Below, piece after piece: positions 45,303 to 57,300 of a DNA stretch of 64,000 nucleotides. A program made the translations under genes and the position numbers. Under the pieces are notes generated by a model that saw only the letters and a list, made by a program, of their open reading frames with translations, was not told the origin of the DNA and made no database searches. The DNA lies in contig OX485807.1 of NCBI GenBank assembly GCA_950295325.1, positions 2,606,501 to 2,670,500 on the forward strand, given 5' to 3'. Within the stretch, counting starts at the first letter, position 1, and each line of letters begins with the position of its first letter. Source of the DNA: Polytrichum commune (taxonomy: Eukaryota; Streptophyta; Polytrichopsida; Polytrichales; Polytrichaceae).

Positions 45303-47130
45303 AGGTTTGCATTTGGGTTCTAGGTTTTTACCCATGAGGCTCTTGAAGCGCTCATGAACTCCCTTGAGTTTTTCTTTACATATTAGAGCTAAGCTATTGT
45401 GCTCTTGTCTTCATTTGTTTGATATAATTGTTGAGTTACATGCTATGGATAAGAAAATGTTCAATAACATTCTCATTGGAAAATGAAAGTAGACTTTATA
45501 TGTAATATATTGATTCATGATTCAATATTTTGTATACTTAGTGGAGGCAGTTATCACATTAAGTTTTTTTAACTTAGTATAAATAGACGAGTCGATTTTC
45601 TAGCATGCTGTTAGTACGTATACATTTGTTTTTCTCTATAAATTTCTTGTATATAGGGGGTTTAATTTCATTGTGACCCACGCATGTCATTTAGGTTTCC
45701 GATGGAGAGTCTACCCACAACGGGGCTTTGTAGTACTTAATACAATATTAGTCGCACAACCCCTTAGTAGCAATGTTGTGTCTTTTCCAATTTTTACATA
45801 CAATTGCTAGTTTATCACAATCATTTGAAGATGCATCGTCAACTTAATGGGACTAAACACAAATTCAATGACTTAATGTGGAGTGCACATGAGGCATTAA
45901 ACTACACAAGTGTGTAAGGTAGATGGGTCTTGAATGGTTAATTTTTTCCAACTCGCCTGCTTCTCCAAGCATATGAAACATGTGATTAGCACAAGACAGT
46001 TAGCAAATCCAAATTGAGGTTGTAGCCACTTTCCTTGTACTTTTTAGAATCTCTACGAATATCTTATTCACTACCAAAGTGAAGATTCTTGTGCTCATCA
46101 AATGCCTCAATCATGTTGACTATTGAGCTTAAAATGATTATCATATTTTAAATGCGTGGTCCAACCTCTTGTAAGACTTTTGTGTTTGTTCTTGGAGCCA
46201 TGCCTAATCAAGTACCACTAAAAATAGATGTCCGATTAAAATCGATATAGTTGGATAGCCAATTTGGCACAAACGTAATCCTAAAACTAGATGCAATACA
46301 ATCTAGAAAATTTAAGCACATTTTTCTATAAATACTTTTCAAATTCCTTACAAATTTGTCGAAATATGGAAATATGTCTCTCCACACAAGCTTATGCAAT
46401 GTTAACAATTCATTATAGGATATTAAGTTAAGAATGGATTCATATTATATTCCAAGTTATCCTTAGTTAGTGCAAAGAGTATGAATCAACATGGAATTTA
46501 TGTAGACAAGTGTTCAGGATGGGGTTTAATTTAACAAAACAAGATATGGAAGGATAAATAAGTGTCACTATTAAGTGAATTGATAGGTCTTGGTTAACTT
46601 TGCATATAAAATGTAGAAAATTCTTAAGTGATACACTATTTCATATGACTTTTTATAGGTTAAGGTAGAATGATCATATTAGAGGTCACTTAATGCAGTA
46701 TATGCAAATGCACAGTTTCTCCCTCACAACCAGCCATTGTCAATGCTACAGTTAGAATCAAATGCAATATCTCGCAACTCCTTCCCACTCAAGCTCATTC
46801 TCCAAGGTGGTACTTGCACCTGGCTCACCATCTCACTTCTTGCATTCACCAGTGTTTTAGTCTACAACCATCAGTCATGCTCATAAATCGCATTTTTTTT
46901 CCACACATGGTTTTATCTTGGAGACTAATGTCACTCCATGACAAGGTCTCATCCCCAAAGGCTCCTTCCTTTGGCAATCCTCTATCACCACCATTGAAGT
47001 TGAGAAGGTCCCTCCAACCATATTTGCCAAATGCTCCTACATGATAGTAGACCTTCCCAAATGATTTTAGGGTTTATTTGCATTACTGGGCCTCCCCTGA
47101 GACAGCATCCGCCATGTTGTCTTCATTCCA
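45303..47130. other. AT-rich relic region, no clear gene
   Basis: Only short frames. The minus-strand piece at 46208-46408 (WRDIFPYFDKFVRN ... FLDCIASSFRITF) and coding-like text toward 45700 could be a hAT-like C-terminal relic, but no diagnostic motif is complete. Nothing else is recognised. Confidence 0.3.
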
Positions 47131-47137
47131 ATCATCA

Positions 47138-48250
47138 TCAAGGGGTTGCCCTTGACAGAGAACATGTAGTTGATGTTAACAGTTCAAACTGACCCATGTG
47201 GGTATATTGTTTGATGTACAACAAATGATCCGCTTGGAACTTGCAAAAGCCCTCGTTAATGAAGAATGAGTCGATACGGTGGTACCTTGGCAATTGCTTA
47301 AGCCCGTACAAAGCTTTCTTGAGTTTTACAGAAGATCTACTTTCTCCTCTTGTACAAAACCCTCTGATTGATTCATATAAATCTCCACCTCCAATGTTCC
47401 ATTCAAATACGCCGTTTTTACATCCATTTGGTGGATCTCCTAATTTATGGCCGCTCCTAATACGAATATGCATCTAATGGTGATAAACTTGGCCACGGGA
47501 GCAAAGGTATCATTAAAATCCACTCCGGCTATTTAAGAATATCCCTTCGATACTAACCATGTTTTATACATAATAATTTCTCCCAATGCATCCTTCTTGC
47601 TCCGGAACATTCATTTGCATCCTACGTCTTGCGATCCTTTGAAAGCTTGATCAATTCTCACGTACCGTTGCCCATGAGCGAGTCGTACTCCTCTTGCATT
47701 GCGGCCTCCCACTTGCTCGCATCTTTGGATCTCAACACTTCGCATAAATTCAAAGGATCATCCAATAATGTTACCTTGCTTTATTCTTCACCATGTTGAG
47801 ATAGAATATGATTCTTTCACCACTCTCCGGGCGGACGTCGCTCCCTTTTAGGATATTTTTCATCATTGACGAATCTCTCAATGCGGCCGTCATTGTCCGC
47901 GGGAATTTCAATAGGCTCCTCATTTGCAATCAAGTGATCTCCCACTTGCTCTTCGCGCTCTTAACATCCTCACAAGAAGATTATTTGGAAGGTTCGTCTA
48001 CAACAACCACCGTAGGGCCTTCATTTCTCCCACTTGGACAAATCTCCAAAGCGTTTCCAACGCTCGTGCTATCTTCCATAAATACCACGTCCCTATTTTT
48101 TATGATCGTTTTAGTTTGTTAACACATTAGCCTATAGGCCTTAGTGCCCTCACAATAATAATAAAAACAAACATTTTATGCCCTATGCATTGAGTATACC
48201 CCTTTGTTCATCCGGTATCATTGCGTAGGTAACGCACCCAAACACACGGA
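47138..48250 (-). pseudogene. Ty1/Copia reverse transcriptase pseudogene
   Basis: The minus strand holds remnants of the Copia RT core: near 47550 a GVDFNDTFAPVAKF-like stretch and near 47450 a KTAFLNG-like start, then VKLKKALYGLKQ (about 47310-47340) and SFFINEGFCKFQADHLLYIK. The further minus-strand sequence up to 48250 is degenerate linker and integrase-side text. Multiple stops and frame changes; dead. Confidence 0.7.
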
Positions 48251-48299
48251 TGTGTACAATGCAAGGCCTTAAAACATTCAAATAATATTTTTCTCACTC

Positions 48300-49440
48300 T
48301 ACATGCCTTACACTCTTAAGTATCTCAAGTTAGATCTTCTACACCTCGTAAAAGTTTTTAAGGCACTTAAAACACTCAAATTAGATCTTCTTCACCTTAA
48401 ATACCTTACACTCTCAAATCATTCAAATATGATTTTCCACACCTCAAGAGAATTCCAAAAACACTCAAATCATTCAAATAAGATTTCTTTCACCTCAAAT
48501 GCCTTATATTCTCATATTATTCAAATAAGATTTCCTATACCTCAAGAGAGTTCTAAGGACATTCAAATTCTTCAAATGAGATATTCTCAACTCAAATACG
48601 TCTTACACTCTTAAAGAATCTTCTCAAAATTCAAGCCTTTCAAGTCATGTGATATTAGAGTCTAAACATCTTCAAAGCTCTCAAAGAAACTCATAAATTT
48701 TCAAAATATTCAAGTCAAATGTTTTAAAGTCTAAATACCTCCAAATATCTCCAATAAGTTTCTCAACACTCAAATTTATCAAGTTATGTACTATTAGAGT
48801 TTAAACACCTTCAATATTCTCAAAGAAACTTTTGAATGCTCAAAACATTCAAGTCAAATACTTTAAAATCTAAACACCTTCAAACCTTTCAAATAAGTCT
48901 TTCAACATTCAAATCACCAAGTAATGTACTATTGGAGTCTAAATACTCGGGGGGGGGGGGCATTGTGTTAAAAAGTTAAGGATATAGGTGCGAACAACCA
49001 CTATTTTATAGGGGGGTATTACTTTCAATTTTTTTTTTTTCACATGCTATCATTATGTAAATTTCTACTTTGGGTTAATAGAAAAATGGCTTGGATTACT
49101 TATAATTCCAAAATACCTATTATTCCATACCCTCTAGTACTTTAAAGATGTCCAGTGCCATTTTTGATACCCTATATTAGTCTTAAGTCCATTTATAATT
49201 TTTAGCCCCCATGTTTTTAAAATACCCTATCATTTGTTCGCACGTATATTGCTACTCCAACCAATGACTACCCCCCCCCCCCCCCGAGTCTAAATACCTT
49301 CAAAGCTCTCAAGGAAACCCTTGAACACTCAAAACACTCAAGTCAAATGCTTGAAGTCTACACACCTCCAAACCTCTCAAATAAACCTTTCAACACTCAA
49401 GAAACTCAAAACACTTACACTTGCATCAAACTTACATTCA
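48300..49440. repeat. CTCAAA-rich tandem repeat block
   Basis: Imperfect units of about 55-65 bp containing ACTCAAATCATTCAAATA or AACCTTCAAATAAG and TCTCAAA recur throughout. The style resembles the TCTCAA-rich blocks upstream of both large elements (31600-32000 and 60360-60670), although the unit sequence differs. It is split by a MITE-like insertion at 48949-49284. Confidence 0.65.
48949..49284. mobile_element. MITE-like insertion with G12/C14 ends
   Basis: A 336-bp block bounded by a run of 12 G at the left and 14 C at the right, with further inverted matches inside (GTGCGAACAA at the left, its complement at the right near 49238-49247). The flanking text GAGTCTAAATAC is present on both sides and could be a duplicated target or simply the host repeat unit. 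Confidence 0.6.
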
Positions 49441-49912
49441 AACCAAAAAAAAACAAATAATACTTACAACAATAAAATGCACCCTCGGACACCTTCAACG
49501 CTCTGAAGTGCCAACTCCTCAAGATCCACTTCACATACTCAAATGCAATCAAATTTCTAGGCATTTTACTTGCATGATGAGCCCATAACTTATAGGATTC
49601 AATAGGAGATAAGATTGCACAAGCATAGACACCTATACAAAGGCATATGAACAATGCTTGGAGTGAGATGGTCTCATGCTCTCCTAGCTTTGCCTTTTAT
49701 TGATTTTCTTCTCTTCATTAGTTCACACAAACAATATGGGATAACTCGTATCCCTTTTTTGATTAGCATGGTAGCCTTATTCTAACCTTATTCTTTCTCA
49801 TACTTCTTCCTTTATATTTCTATTGACTACGAGCAATCTAATGCTCTACCTTCTACAAGGTCCTCTTGGTTGCATTCCCATTGAGGCCTAGCTATCTTCA
49901 CGCACTTGAAAC

Positions 49913-50558
49913 ATGAATGAAACACGCCAACATTTGGTCATTGAAATTGTCTTGGGATTGTGCCGCATGTACATCAATCAAGCCAACATGCATTTGTTAT
50001 TTATAGATTGGGACCAAACAATCTATCATTGGATCTATGTTGATATGGATATTTACACATACATATGGATTCCTCTCAACGTCACCAACCCCAAGTATTT
50101 GGGACTCAATCCGACCAAGAAATTAGCTTGGCAACCTCTCCATGACCTTCCTATGCAACTTATTTGCAATTCGACCACATGTAGTATGATTGAAATTGTT
50201 GATGATGTTGACACCTGGGAGCAAAATTGGACTTCGATCTATGTAACTGTCAAACAACAAGTTCATCACAACCCACTAAACACCACTGAAGATGATGATA
50301 CACGGGTCCCTTTCAACGGGGGCATCCGTTGTCCCATCACCATGGCCTCCTACATTTGCATATCCTCTCTTGGAATCTCAAGAGCACCAGCCAGGGAGAG
50401 GATGGTATTCAAAATTGGTGTGCTTTAGTAGACTTCTTAAAGAGTGCTTGGCTCCAACCGAAAGTTATGCTTTTCCAAAATTGCATATGTCAAATAAAGA
50501 TCTTTTATATCCAAGTTTGGCCCTCTTGAATTCCAAGTGGAGCTACCTATTGGAATAG
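49913..50558 (+). pseudogene. Unrecognised coding-like fragment
   Basis: A 171-codon frame (49913-50428, MNETRQHLVIEIVLGLCRMYINQANMH...) overlaps an 88-codon frame in another phase (50292-50558) containing YPLLESQEHQPGRGWYSKLVCF. The amino-acid composition is coding-like in both, which suggests one frameshifted gene. I do not recognise the family and see no domain motif. Confidence 0.3.
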
Positions 50559-51508
50559 TGCCACATACCGCCTCCAAACTGGTGGCTTTTGGGGCAGTAC
50601 GACCATTGTCCAAGGCAGTCGCCTAGCCCCATTGGTGGTTGCACATGGCATCATTGGCACTTCATGAACACAATATGTGGTTTTACAATTCTCTTCTCAT
50701 TTTTGCCTAAACATCCTCAATATTACTTTTAATGACTTTGCAGTGTGTGTCCCGCAAAGGGATCCATTCAATTGACCTTCCCACCCAATCCATGGTGTCA
50801 AAACAACTTGTTTTCTTGAGCCCCCACCCGCTCAGTTTTCAAGGGGTATCTTGGGATCCAGTGACGCTATCTTGTGAGCGGTGAGCAGTGAGCGGCGAGC
50901 GGTGAGCAGAAAATTTGAAATTTTTGAAAAAAAATCAGAATATTTGACTTAATTCTTACACCGAGTAGGACTCTTCATATAGTTTCTTTACAAATATGAC
51001 TAAAAGTAGATGGTATGTTTAACTGTAGATGGTGCCTATAACCGTGGAGTGGAAGAAATTATAAACTTTTGAAAAAACCATCCATAAAAAGAAACGGAAG
51101 AAAACAAAAAAAAAATTAGAAAAAAAACTTCCAAAATAATAGGGAACATAAAATAAGGGAATAAGAATGTAAATTAAAATTTTAAGTATTATCCACGAAA
51201 ACTCAAAAAAAAGAAAACAGATAATAAAAAAAAATGAATTTTTTTTGTCCATGTCCTTTCGGATCCGAGACAAGAATATTCTATAGTCACAATTGAGAAT
51301 AAAAATAGAGAAAAATAGTCATTTTCATGGCAATCCTTTTGTATCCAAGATTGGAAAATTCATGGTTTCATAAATATGATCTTTTAATAATGTGCAGATT
51401 CAAATACAAATCAAAGGCAATTCAAATCAATTCCGCTATTTGAAGATGGGATTCACGAACTAAAAAGATCACTACCAAGCACCTTGAAGCATGAAGGAAG
51501 TCAAGGAA
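50559..51508. other. Gene-free stretch with GTGAGCG microsatellite and A-rich part
   Basis: 50873-50908 holds repeated GTGAGCG/GTGAGCA units, and 51050-51250 is a poly-A-rich stretch. No gene is seen. Confidence 0.5.
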
Positions 51509-51766
51509 CTACACAAGTGGTTCAGCAACTTTAGCAAGTTCTAAAATATGCATAACCTCATTGTAGCTAAAGCTAGGTGCGTGCATGAAAGTGTCCACTT
51601 TGTAATCCATCTTGCAGAAATAGCGAAAGATGTAGTACACATGCTTGCAATACCTCCATTGATCCTTCTTTCCTAAGGTCTCTGATGTCATCTTCATGAA
51701 ATCGGGGCAGGTACATCCCGGTAAATCGGTGATGGTAATATGTGAACCCTTTGAGTGGTCCACCAC
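51509..51766 (-). pseudogene. SWIM zinc-finger fragment of a transposase
   Basis: The minus strand reads CTCPDFMKM ... RYCKHVYYIFRYFC, a CxC...CxH SWIM finger as found near the C-terminus of MULE/FAR1-type and related plant transposases, followed by MHAPSFSYNEVMHIL. No catalytic part is present. The N-terminal end of the fragment (VDHSKGSH) is formed by the end of a minus-strand X repeat, so the junction lies inside the frame. Confidence 0.55.
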
Positions 51767-52095
51767 TCTGCGGGATCACTTTTAGTTAGAATGTTAGCAT
51801 TAAAAGTTAGAATTGATAGGGAATTTAGGGAAAATTAGTTCATTTAGCATTTAGCCTAGAAGAAGGAAGGTCAAAATGAAACTAAGTAGTGCTAGAAGAT
51901 AGCAAAGTAGAAAAAATATGCTAGCTAGTAAAAACAACTAGCTAAGCAAATATTAGTAGATGCTAGCTATTAAGCAAATATTAGTAGATGCTAACTATTA
52001 AGCAAATGTTAGTAGATGCTAGCTAAGCAAATATTAGTAGATGCTAGCTATTAAGCAAATGTTAGTAGATGCTAGCTAGGCAAATATTAGTAGAT
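51743..52095 (-). repeat. Truncated repeat X, inverted end fragment
   Basis: The minus strand matches the last about 330 bp of X (GATCCCGCAGAGTGG, GTTAGAATGTTAGCATT and so on), with the GCTAGCATCTACTAATATTTG motif expanded to several tandem units. The X sequence stops at the terminus of large element copy 2 at 52096. Confidence 0.7.
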
Positions 52096-52139
52096 AACAC
52101 TATATTCGGTATTTGGAGACTTTTTGTTGATTATGAGAC
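52096..52139 (+). other. Element terminus motif, large element copy 2
   Basis: AACACTATATTCGGTA, GGAGACTTTTT, then TATGAGAC, the same order as at 23615 and (inverted) at 1318. It lies about 300 bp beyond unit E of copy 2 and directly abuts truncated X, so it is the likely 3' end of this element. Confidence 0.6.
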
Positions 52140-52447
52140 TATATAAGGATGCACATTTCAAAAATGGACCAGTAATGACGACTAAAAATCCCATATGTAT
52201 AATGGTATGCTACTATTATTATACATAAAGGCATGGAAGTGAACAAAAATGTGAGGCATACATGAAAATAGTTGCGTATGAAATGACAACTCGTTATGAA
52301 TGGAAGGGAAGATGCGAAGAATGAATGGAAGTTGAATGAATTAATTGGGATAGAAATACAATTATAATGGAAATACCATCAATGTCTTGAGTAACTTGGA
52401 ATAGCATAGAAAGTAAGCACTTAAATATGTTCTACACCTAAGCCCAT

Positions 52448-53484
52448 TTAGGGAGTCCGTCCCACTAGTACGCTTCTAGTCACACTAGTCCGACCCACTA
52501 TTTTTTTTTTTGCGGCTAAGTCCTTTTTTTTGGCGGCCTCCATGGCTCTAAAAATCTCAGGCCCACGACTGAATCCTTGTGTGTTGCCTGGATAGGAATA
52601 TGTGTCGTTCTTGCATGTTTCAGGACGCGCTCCCGAATTGTACGAGGTGGTATTATAAGTAGAATACGAGGGCGTTTGCGAAAGGGAACGTCTTGCGCTT
52701 CTCCGGAGGGCCAGACATCGATCGGACTCGGAAGATGCGGCCTTGAGGGCGTGCCTATCCAAGGAGGACGTGGAGGAGGGCCGGGCACCAAGCGAGCGGG
52801 TAGCCACCTGCGAAACAACGTCATAGGAAGATAAGAATAGGAATGGAGTGGGGAAAATAATGAGGGCGGTTTGGGATGGGCGCTCGTAAAGAGAACGGCA
52901 CGCAAACGGAAGACAAGGAAAGCAAAAGCGGGAAAGGGGTTTAGGGTTGAGGAGGGCACCTTGGATTTGGGGACGTCCATGCGGGGAACGGTGGGAACGA
53001 AGGGGGCGTCGACGGGAGCATCCGGAGCCGATGGAACTATTGCAATGTTGGATGGCGGGGGGGAGTCGAGGCGTGGAGGGCCCACGATCGCGGAGGACGT
53101 TGCGGGGGGAGGAACGGAGTCGGCGGGGGAGGTGTGGCAACGGGGGCCTTCCATGCGGAGACGGCGGCTCGGCCCGTGACGAGCGACGGCGTCGTCCCTC
53201 GAGGGCGAGAGGTGTCCCAAACGAACGAGCGTCCGTTTCTCCTTGGAGAGGGGGGAGGGCGACGGGGCGTACGCGCGGGGGACAAGTGCTGGGGGCGGGC
53301 TGTTGACGACGCCATCGTCGATGCCGACGTCGCAGGAGTAATCCACGGCCGAGGCCGCGTCGACCGCCGAGAAGTGGTAGAGGGATGGCATTTGGAAGTC
53401 CGTGACGTCGCGGGAAGGGGATGCGGGGAGCGAGAGGGGACGGGAAGAGCCGTCGACCACAGGGGCGTCGCATATGGGGGCAGA
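52448..53484 (-). CDS. Unit E copy 2: disordered protein or alternative 3' exons
   Basis: Exons 52960-53484 (175 codons) and 52448-52807 (119 codons plus stop). The acceptor is CCCATAG at 53485, the donor AAG/GTGCCC (weak) and the second acceptor TTTCGCAG; all phase 0. Blocks shared with copy 1 are DAASAVDYS, GVVNSPPP, RRLRM, and FSRGPEIFRAMEA near the end. The remainder is Pro/Ser/Arg-rich. As in copy 1, the exon opens at an acceptor about 110 bp after the stop of exon D and has no start codon of its own. Confidence 0.6.
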
Positions 53485-53595
53485 CTATGGGCAAGAACAA
53501 CAACAACAACAATCACAACAACAAAAGACATCCAAAAACGGGGCAAGCATTAGATATGTGAACCACATGATAACAAGCAAAGACATGGAGGCATT

Positions 53596-54363
53596 TCAAA
53601 TCAATTTATTGAGTTTGGCGAGCCTCATGATGCTCTTATATACATTATCGCGGGGGCTTAGCGCCGCATTGCCGAAGGGGTTGGACCTAACAAAAAATGA
53701 GATGCTACCGGCGTGGAGCACGAGCCTTCTAAGGTAGGGGGCCAGCCTATCGACCAAAAAGGTGTCTTGCCTATCGCCGGTCCAAGTGTCCGGGAAGATG
53801 ACGTTGCCCGGGGGGTTCAACACGCTCTTGGTGGGACTGTCGTCGATGAGGAGGGTGTTCTCAGGAGTCGGCCACCACCCGTGGGGCGTCCCCTGCAGAC
53901 GGGGGACGCCTTGCCAGAGTCTTGAGCGGAGGACCTTGAGGAACTGTTGTCCTCCGCCTCGACCGCCAAACTTGGGCACCGGTTGGCCCTTCTCGTCGAG
54001 CAGCTCGTCGCATTCCTCTTGGCCGAGGACGAGGCAAGGGCGCGGGAGATCACGGAACAAGAAGTCGACGATGGGCTCCGTGTTGTCCATGACCATGGAG
54101 CTCCACACAACGACGTGGGCGAACTCGACCACCTCGCAAAGGAAGTCGTGCAGGCCAGGACGGGCGCGGACAGCCTTGCGGTTTATGAGGGTGTCGAGCT
54201 CGCCGTCATAGTCCCTTTCGTCGGGGTGACGGAAGGGACGCGTGGGAACCCTGGGGATGTGTTGGGTGTGACACAAGACCCCGTTGAGGTCAAAAACTAT
54301 GAAAGGTTTGTTCCGGGTTCGAGGTCCACTGGTCGAGGGGTTGCGACCTATCTCCGGGGGGTC
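53596..54363 (-). CDS. Exon D copy 2: FCP1/NIF-type HAD phosphatase-like domain
   Basis: 255 codons plus TGA, acceptor TTCATCACAG at 54364. Motifs: FIVFDLNGVLCH (DxNGV), VVVWSSM, PCLVLGQEE, NTLLIDDSPTKSVLNP. The C-terminus LAKLNKLI matches YAKYNKLI-type in copy 1. The second Asp of DxD is Asn in both copies. AATAAA overlaps the last codons. Confidence 0.7.
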   Translation of the reverse strand, partial: DPPEIGRNPSTSGPRTRNKPFIVFDLNGVLCHTQHIPRVPTRPFRHPDERDYDGELDTLINRKAVRARPGLHDFLCEVVEFAHVVVWSSMVMDNTEPIVDFLFRDLPRPCLVLGQEECDELLDEKGQPVPKFGGRGGGQQFLKVLRSRLWQGVPRLQGTPHGWWPTPENTLLIDDSPTKSVLNPPGNVIFPDTWTGDRQDTFLVDRLAPYLRRLVLHAGSISFFVRSNPFGNAALSPRDNVYKSIMRLAKLNKLI

Positions 54364-57300
54364 CTGTGATGAACAACGCGACTAGTTTAATTCTATGATC
54401 CAATAATGAAATTTTTGCGTTCAAAATAAAGACGATGCATTATGGGAAAAGAGGAGGAAGTAAGGAGGGTTCAAGGAAATATGCACAAGGGCACAATTGC
54501 GAACGAGCGTTCGTGAATGAAGGCTGCGGGGGCGGTGCGCATCATTTACGAACGCTCGTTCGTGAGCGCGGATGCATACATATACGAACGCTCGTTCGCG
54601 AAGGAAGTCGAGAGGGGGTCGCACAGTTTTACGAATGAGCGTTCGTGAGTGAGGTGTGTATGCAAAGAATGCAAAGACGCGCAAGAGCACAGACAACACA
54701 AGACGCGAGAATATGCAATAAGTTGTGGTGATGCGAGCAGAGATCGTCTGCTCATATATTAATTCGGTGAATATGTACAATTGTCTCGCGTGATAATCTA
54801 TCAAAATTTCCTAAGGAAAAAATTCAGTGTCCTACAAAATTGATCGGCCCAAGGGATCACGTAGAAAAAGGCTCGCGCGGGCAACGTGGTGTCGATGGAG
54901 TTGAAGCGCCAAGAACACAACGCGGGGGTTAGTGATGTTACGAACGCGCGTTCGTAAAACATTTGGCATTCTCAGAGATGAGTTACCTCTTTGGTTAACG
55001 AACGCGCGTTCGTAATATCCATTGGGGCAGCAGCCTCTGGATCCATGACCTCCGCCGGACGCTCCGCCTGAGACGACTGGGTCTGTTGGATGAGCTCCAC
55101 GTCGTCGTCCCCGCCCAGGTCGAGTCTCTCCATGCGGACATCCTCCATGTGCGCGGATGGATGTCGTTCCTGTTCAGGGCTCTCCACGACCATCCCACGC
55201 GGACCTGCCGAGTCATTGGGGCTCCCCTGCGTTTCCTCCACAATGACCATGTCAGTGTGTTGCGCAGTGTCATCGCCCCTCCTATCTACAACCCTTGGGA
55301 CGACGGTGAAAGAGGTCGTGTCCGTGTCTGTGGGCAGTCCTACCCTTGAAGGGGGAGGGGTGAGGACTGCCGGACCTGAAGATTCACGAACGCGCGTTCG
55401 TAAATCTTCATCCTCCCTTAGCGCCGCCGTGATTGCATCGTGGGAGGTTGAGGCGGTCGCCGTCACCTCCGGGGGCAATGGACTTCCCGCCAGCGTTGGG
55501 TGTGGCGCTGTTTGGTGGGAAGGCCCTCCTTGGTACATGACTGGAGGTGGGGGCTGTGAGGGGTATCCTCCAGGGGGGAAGGGGTAAGGTTGCTGGACCG
55601 GCGCAGAGAAGCTCTGCATGTTTCTGAGCATCTCGAAGATGGCGTCAGTTTTGGCCGCTGATTCCCTCAGCTGCTCTTGCAGCCTGGCCAGATGTTTGGC
55701 GCTCTCCTCCTGGGCTGCAGCCATCTCCTCCTTCATCTTCGCCTCCAGCTTGGCGTTGAGCTCAGAGACGGTAAGCGCCTCCTCCTTCACCCGCTTGTTC
55801 TTGTCGTAGTCCACCCCAAGCTCGGCCATGATGTCCATGTCCCCCTCGTCCTCGTCGGAGACCTCGATGATTGCTCCCGGCGGCAACTCCACGTAGGGAG
55901 TCTTCTTCATCCTCCTCCTCGTGTTGCGGAAGAGGTCCAAAGATGGACGCGAGCGTTGGTCGAGGATGTCCAGGGTTTCCATCTTCGGAACCACGGCGGG
56001 CCTTGGAGACTGTGACGTCGAGCATCCGCCTGGCGTTCCGAAAGGCTCCGCAAGAGACGTTCGCGCGGGGAGGAGGTCCAGGGTTGTCCCCGCGGACGAC
56101 CCTGTATAACCACCCGGAGTCCCTTGAGGGTCGGGAAGATCTGTCGTTGGCGGCAAGATCCGAAGCGGGGGTACATCGAAGGACTGCAGAATGGCGTCCA
56201 CGTTGGCGGAGGGGGCGGGCTCGTCGTCCTCTGAATCGTGGAGTGGTATGCCCTCGTCGGCGGGCATACTGAAGTCCATCCTTGGGACAGAGATGTCCTT
56301 GAGGTCCATCGTCGACGCCTTCGCACGGTGGAACTTGAAGTCTTCTTCGTCGATAGCGTCAACGAAGGTGTTGACTACGAGACCCATCATCTGTGAGAAG
56401 AGAGCAATAAGGTCAGAAAATACGAACGCACGTTCGTAAACATCAAAGCGTGGCGTGCAACGAGTTTCAAGCATTACATTACGAAGGGGGTTATGTTTAC
56501 GAACGAGCGTTCGTAAACATCAATGCGTCACGTGCAGCGACTTTGAAACAATGCGTTGAGAAGTTGGTTAACTTTACGAACGAGCGTTCGTAAATGGAGT
56601 CTGGACAACTTACCATGGCCGCATACATGAATTTGGAGCCTCCACATACGTTGTATACCGTCTCTCCACTTATAACCAGACTCTGCAATATAGAGACGTA
56701 GAACTCCATCCTGAGTTCCATGGCGGGGAAGATGGTGTAGAGGGTCTCTTGCAGCAGATCCTTGGGAGGGGGATGCGGGATGCTGTAGATTTTCTTGAAC
56801 GTGTTGTTCGCCTTGATAGGCGGTCGCCCATCCCTAAGCTCATTGTACGTCAAGAAAATCAGGCTGACCGCTCCCACTTGCTTGTTGCCCCTGGCCTCGT
56901 TGATGGCCACGATCCCCTCCGTCTTCGCTGGCACGTACGTGCTGTGGAAGATGCTGTACTCGAATTTGATCTTCTGCTCGTACAGCTCTGTGACGACCGA
57001 CAGCTTCTCCTGTTCGACTATCCACAGCCAAACGTGTGGCTCCCTCATGGCCGGCGATTTGAACTCCATGAACTTGGCCATGAAGGGGTTGTAGAAGGGA
57101 ATGTCCTTCCCCCCCTGCCTTGACGCACCCGGGATCCCCCTGAAATCGATCAGGGCAAAAGGGCAACCCCGTCGATCGTCCCTCACCTCGGCCCTGCTTA
57201 TGGTGCCGTCCCACTTGGAAAATGTGACCCTCTCCACGCCGGAGGTCATCACGCAAAACCTTGCCACCCCTTCGAATGTGGCGTTCCTCTTCCTCTCCAA

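Noticed and set aside
52871-54369. Plus-strand ORFs opposite units D and E of copy 2
   Set aside because: The minus-strand reading gives the HAD motifs and the blocks shared with copy 1; the plus-strand frames share nothing with the plus strand of copy 1.
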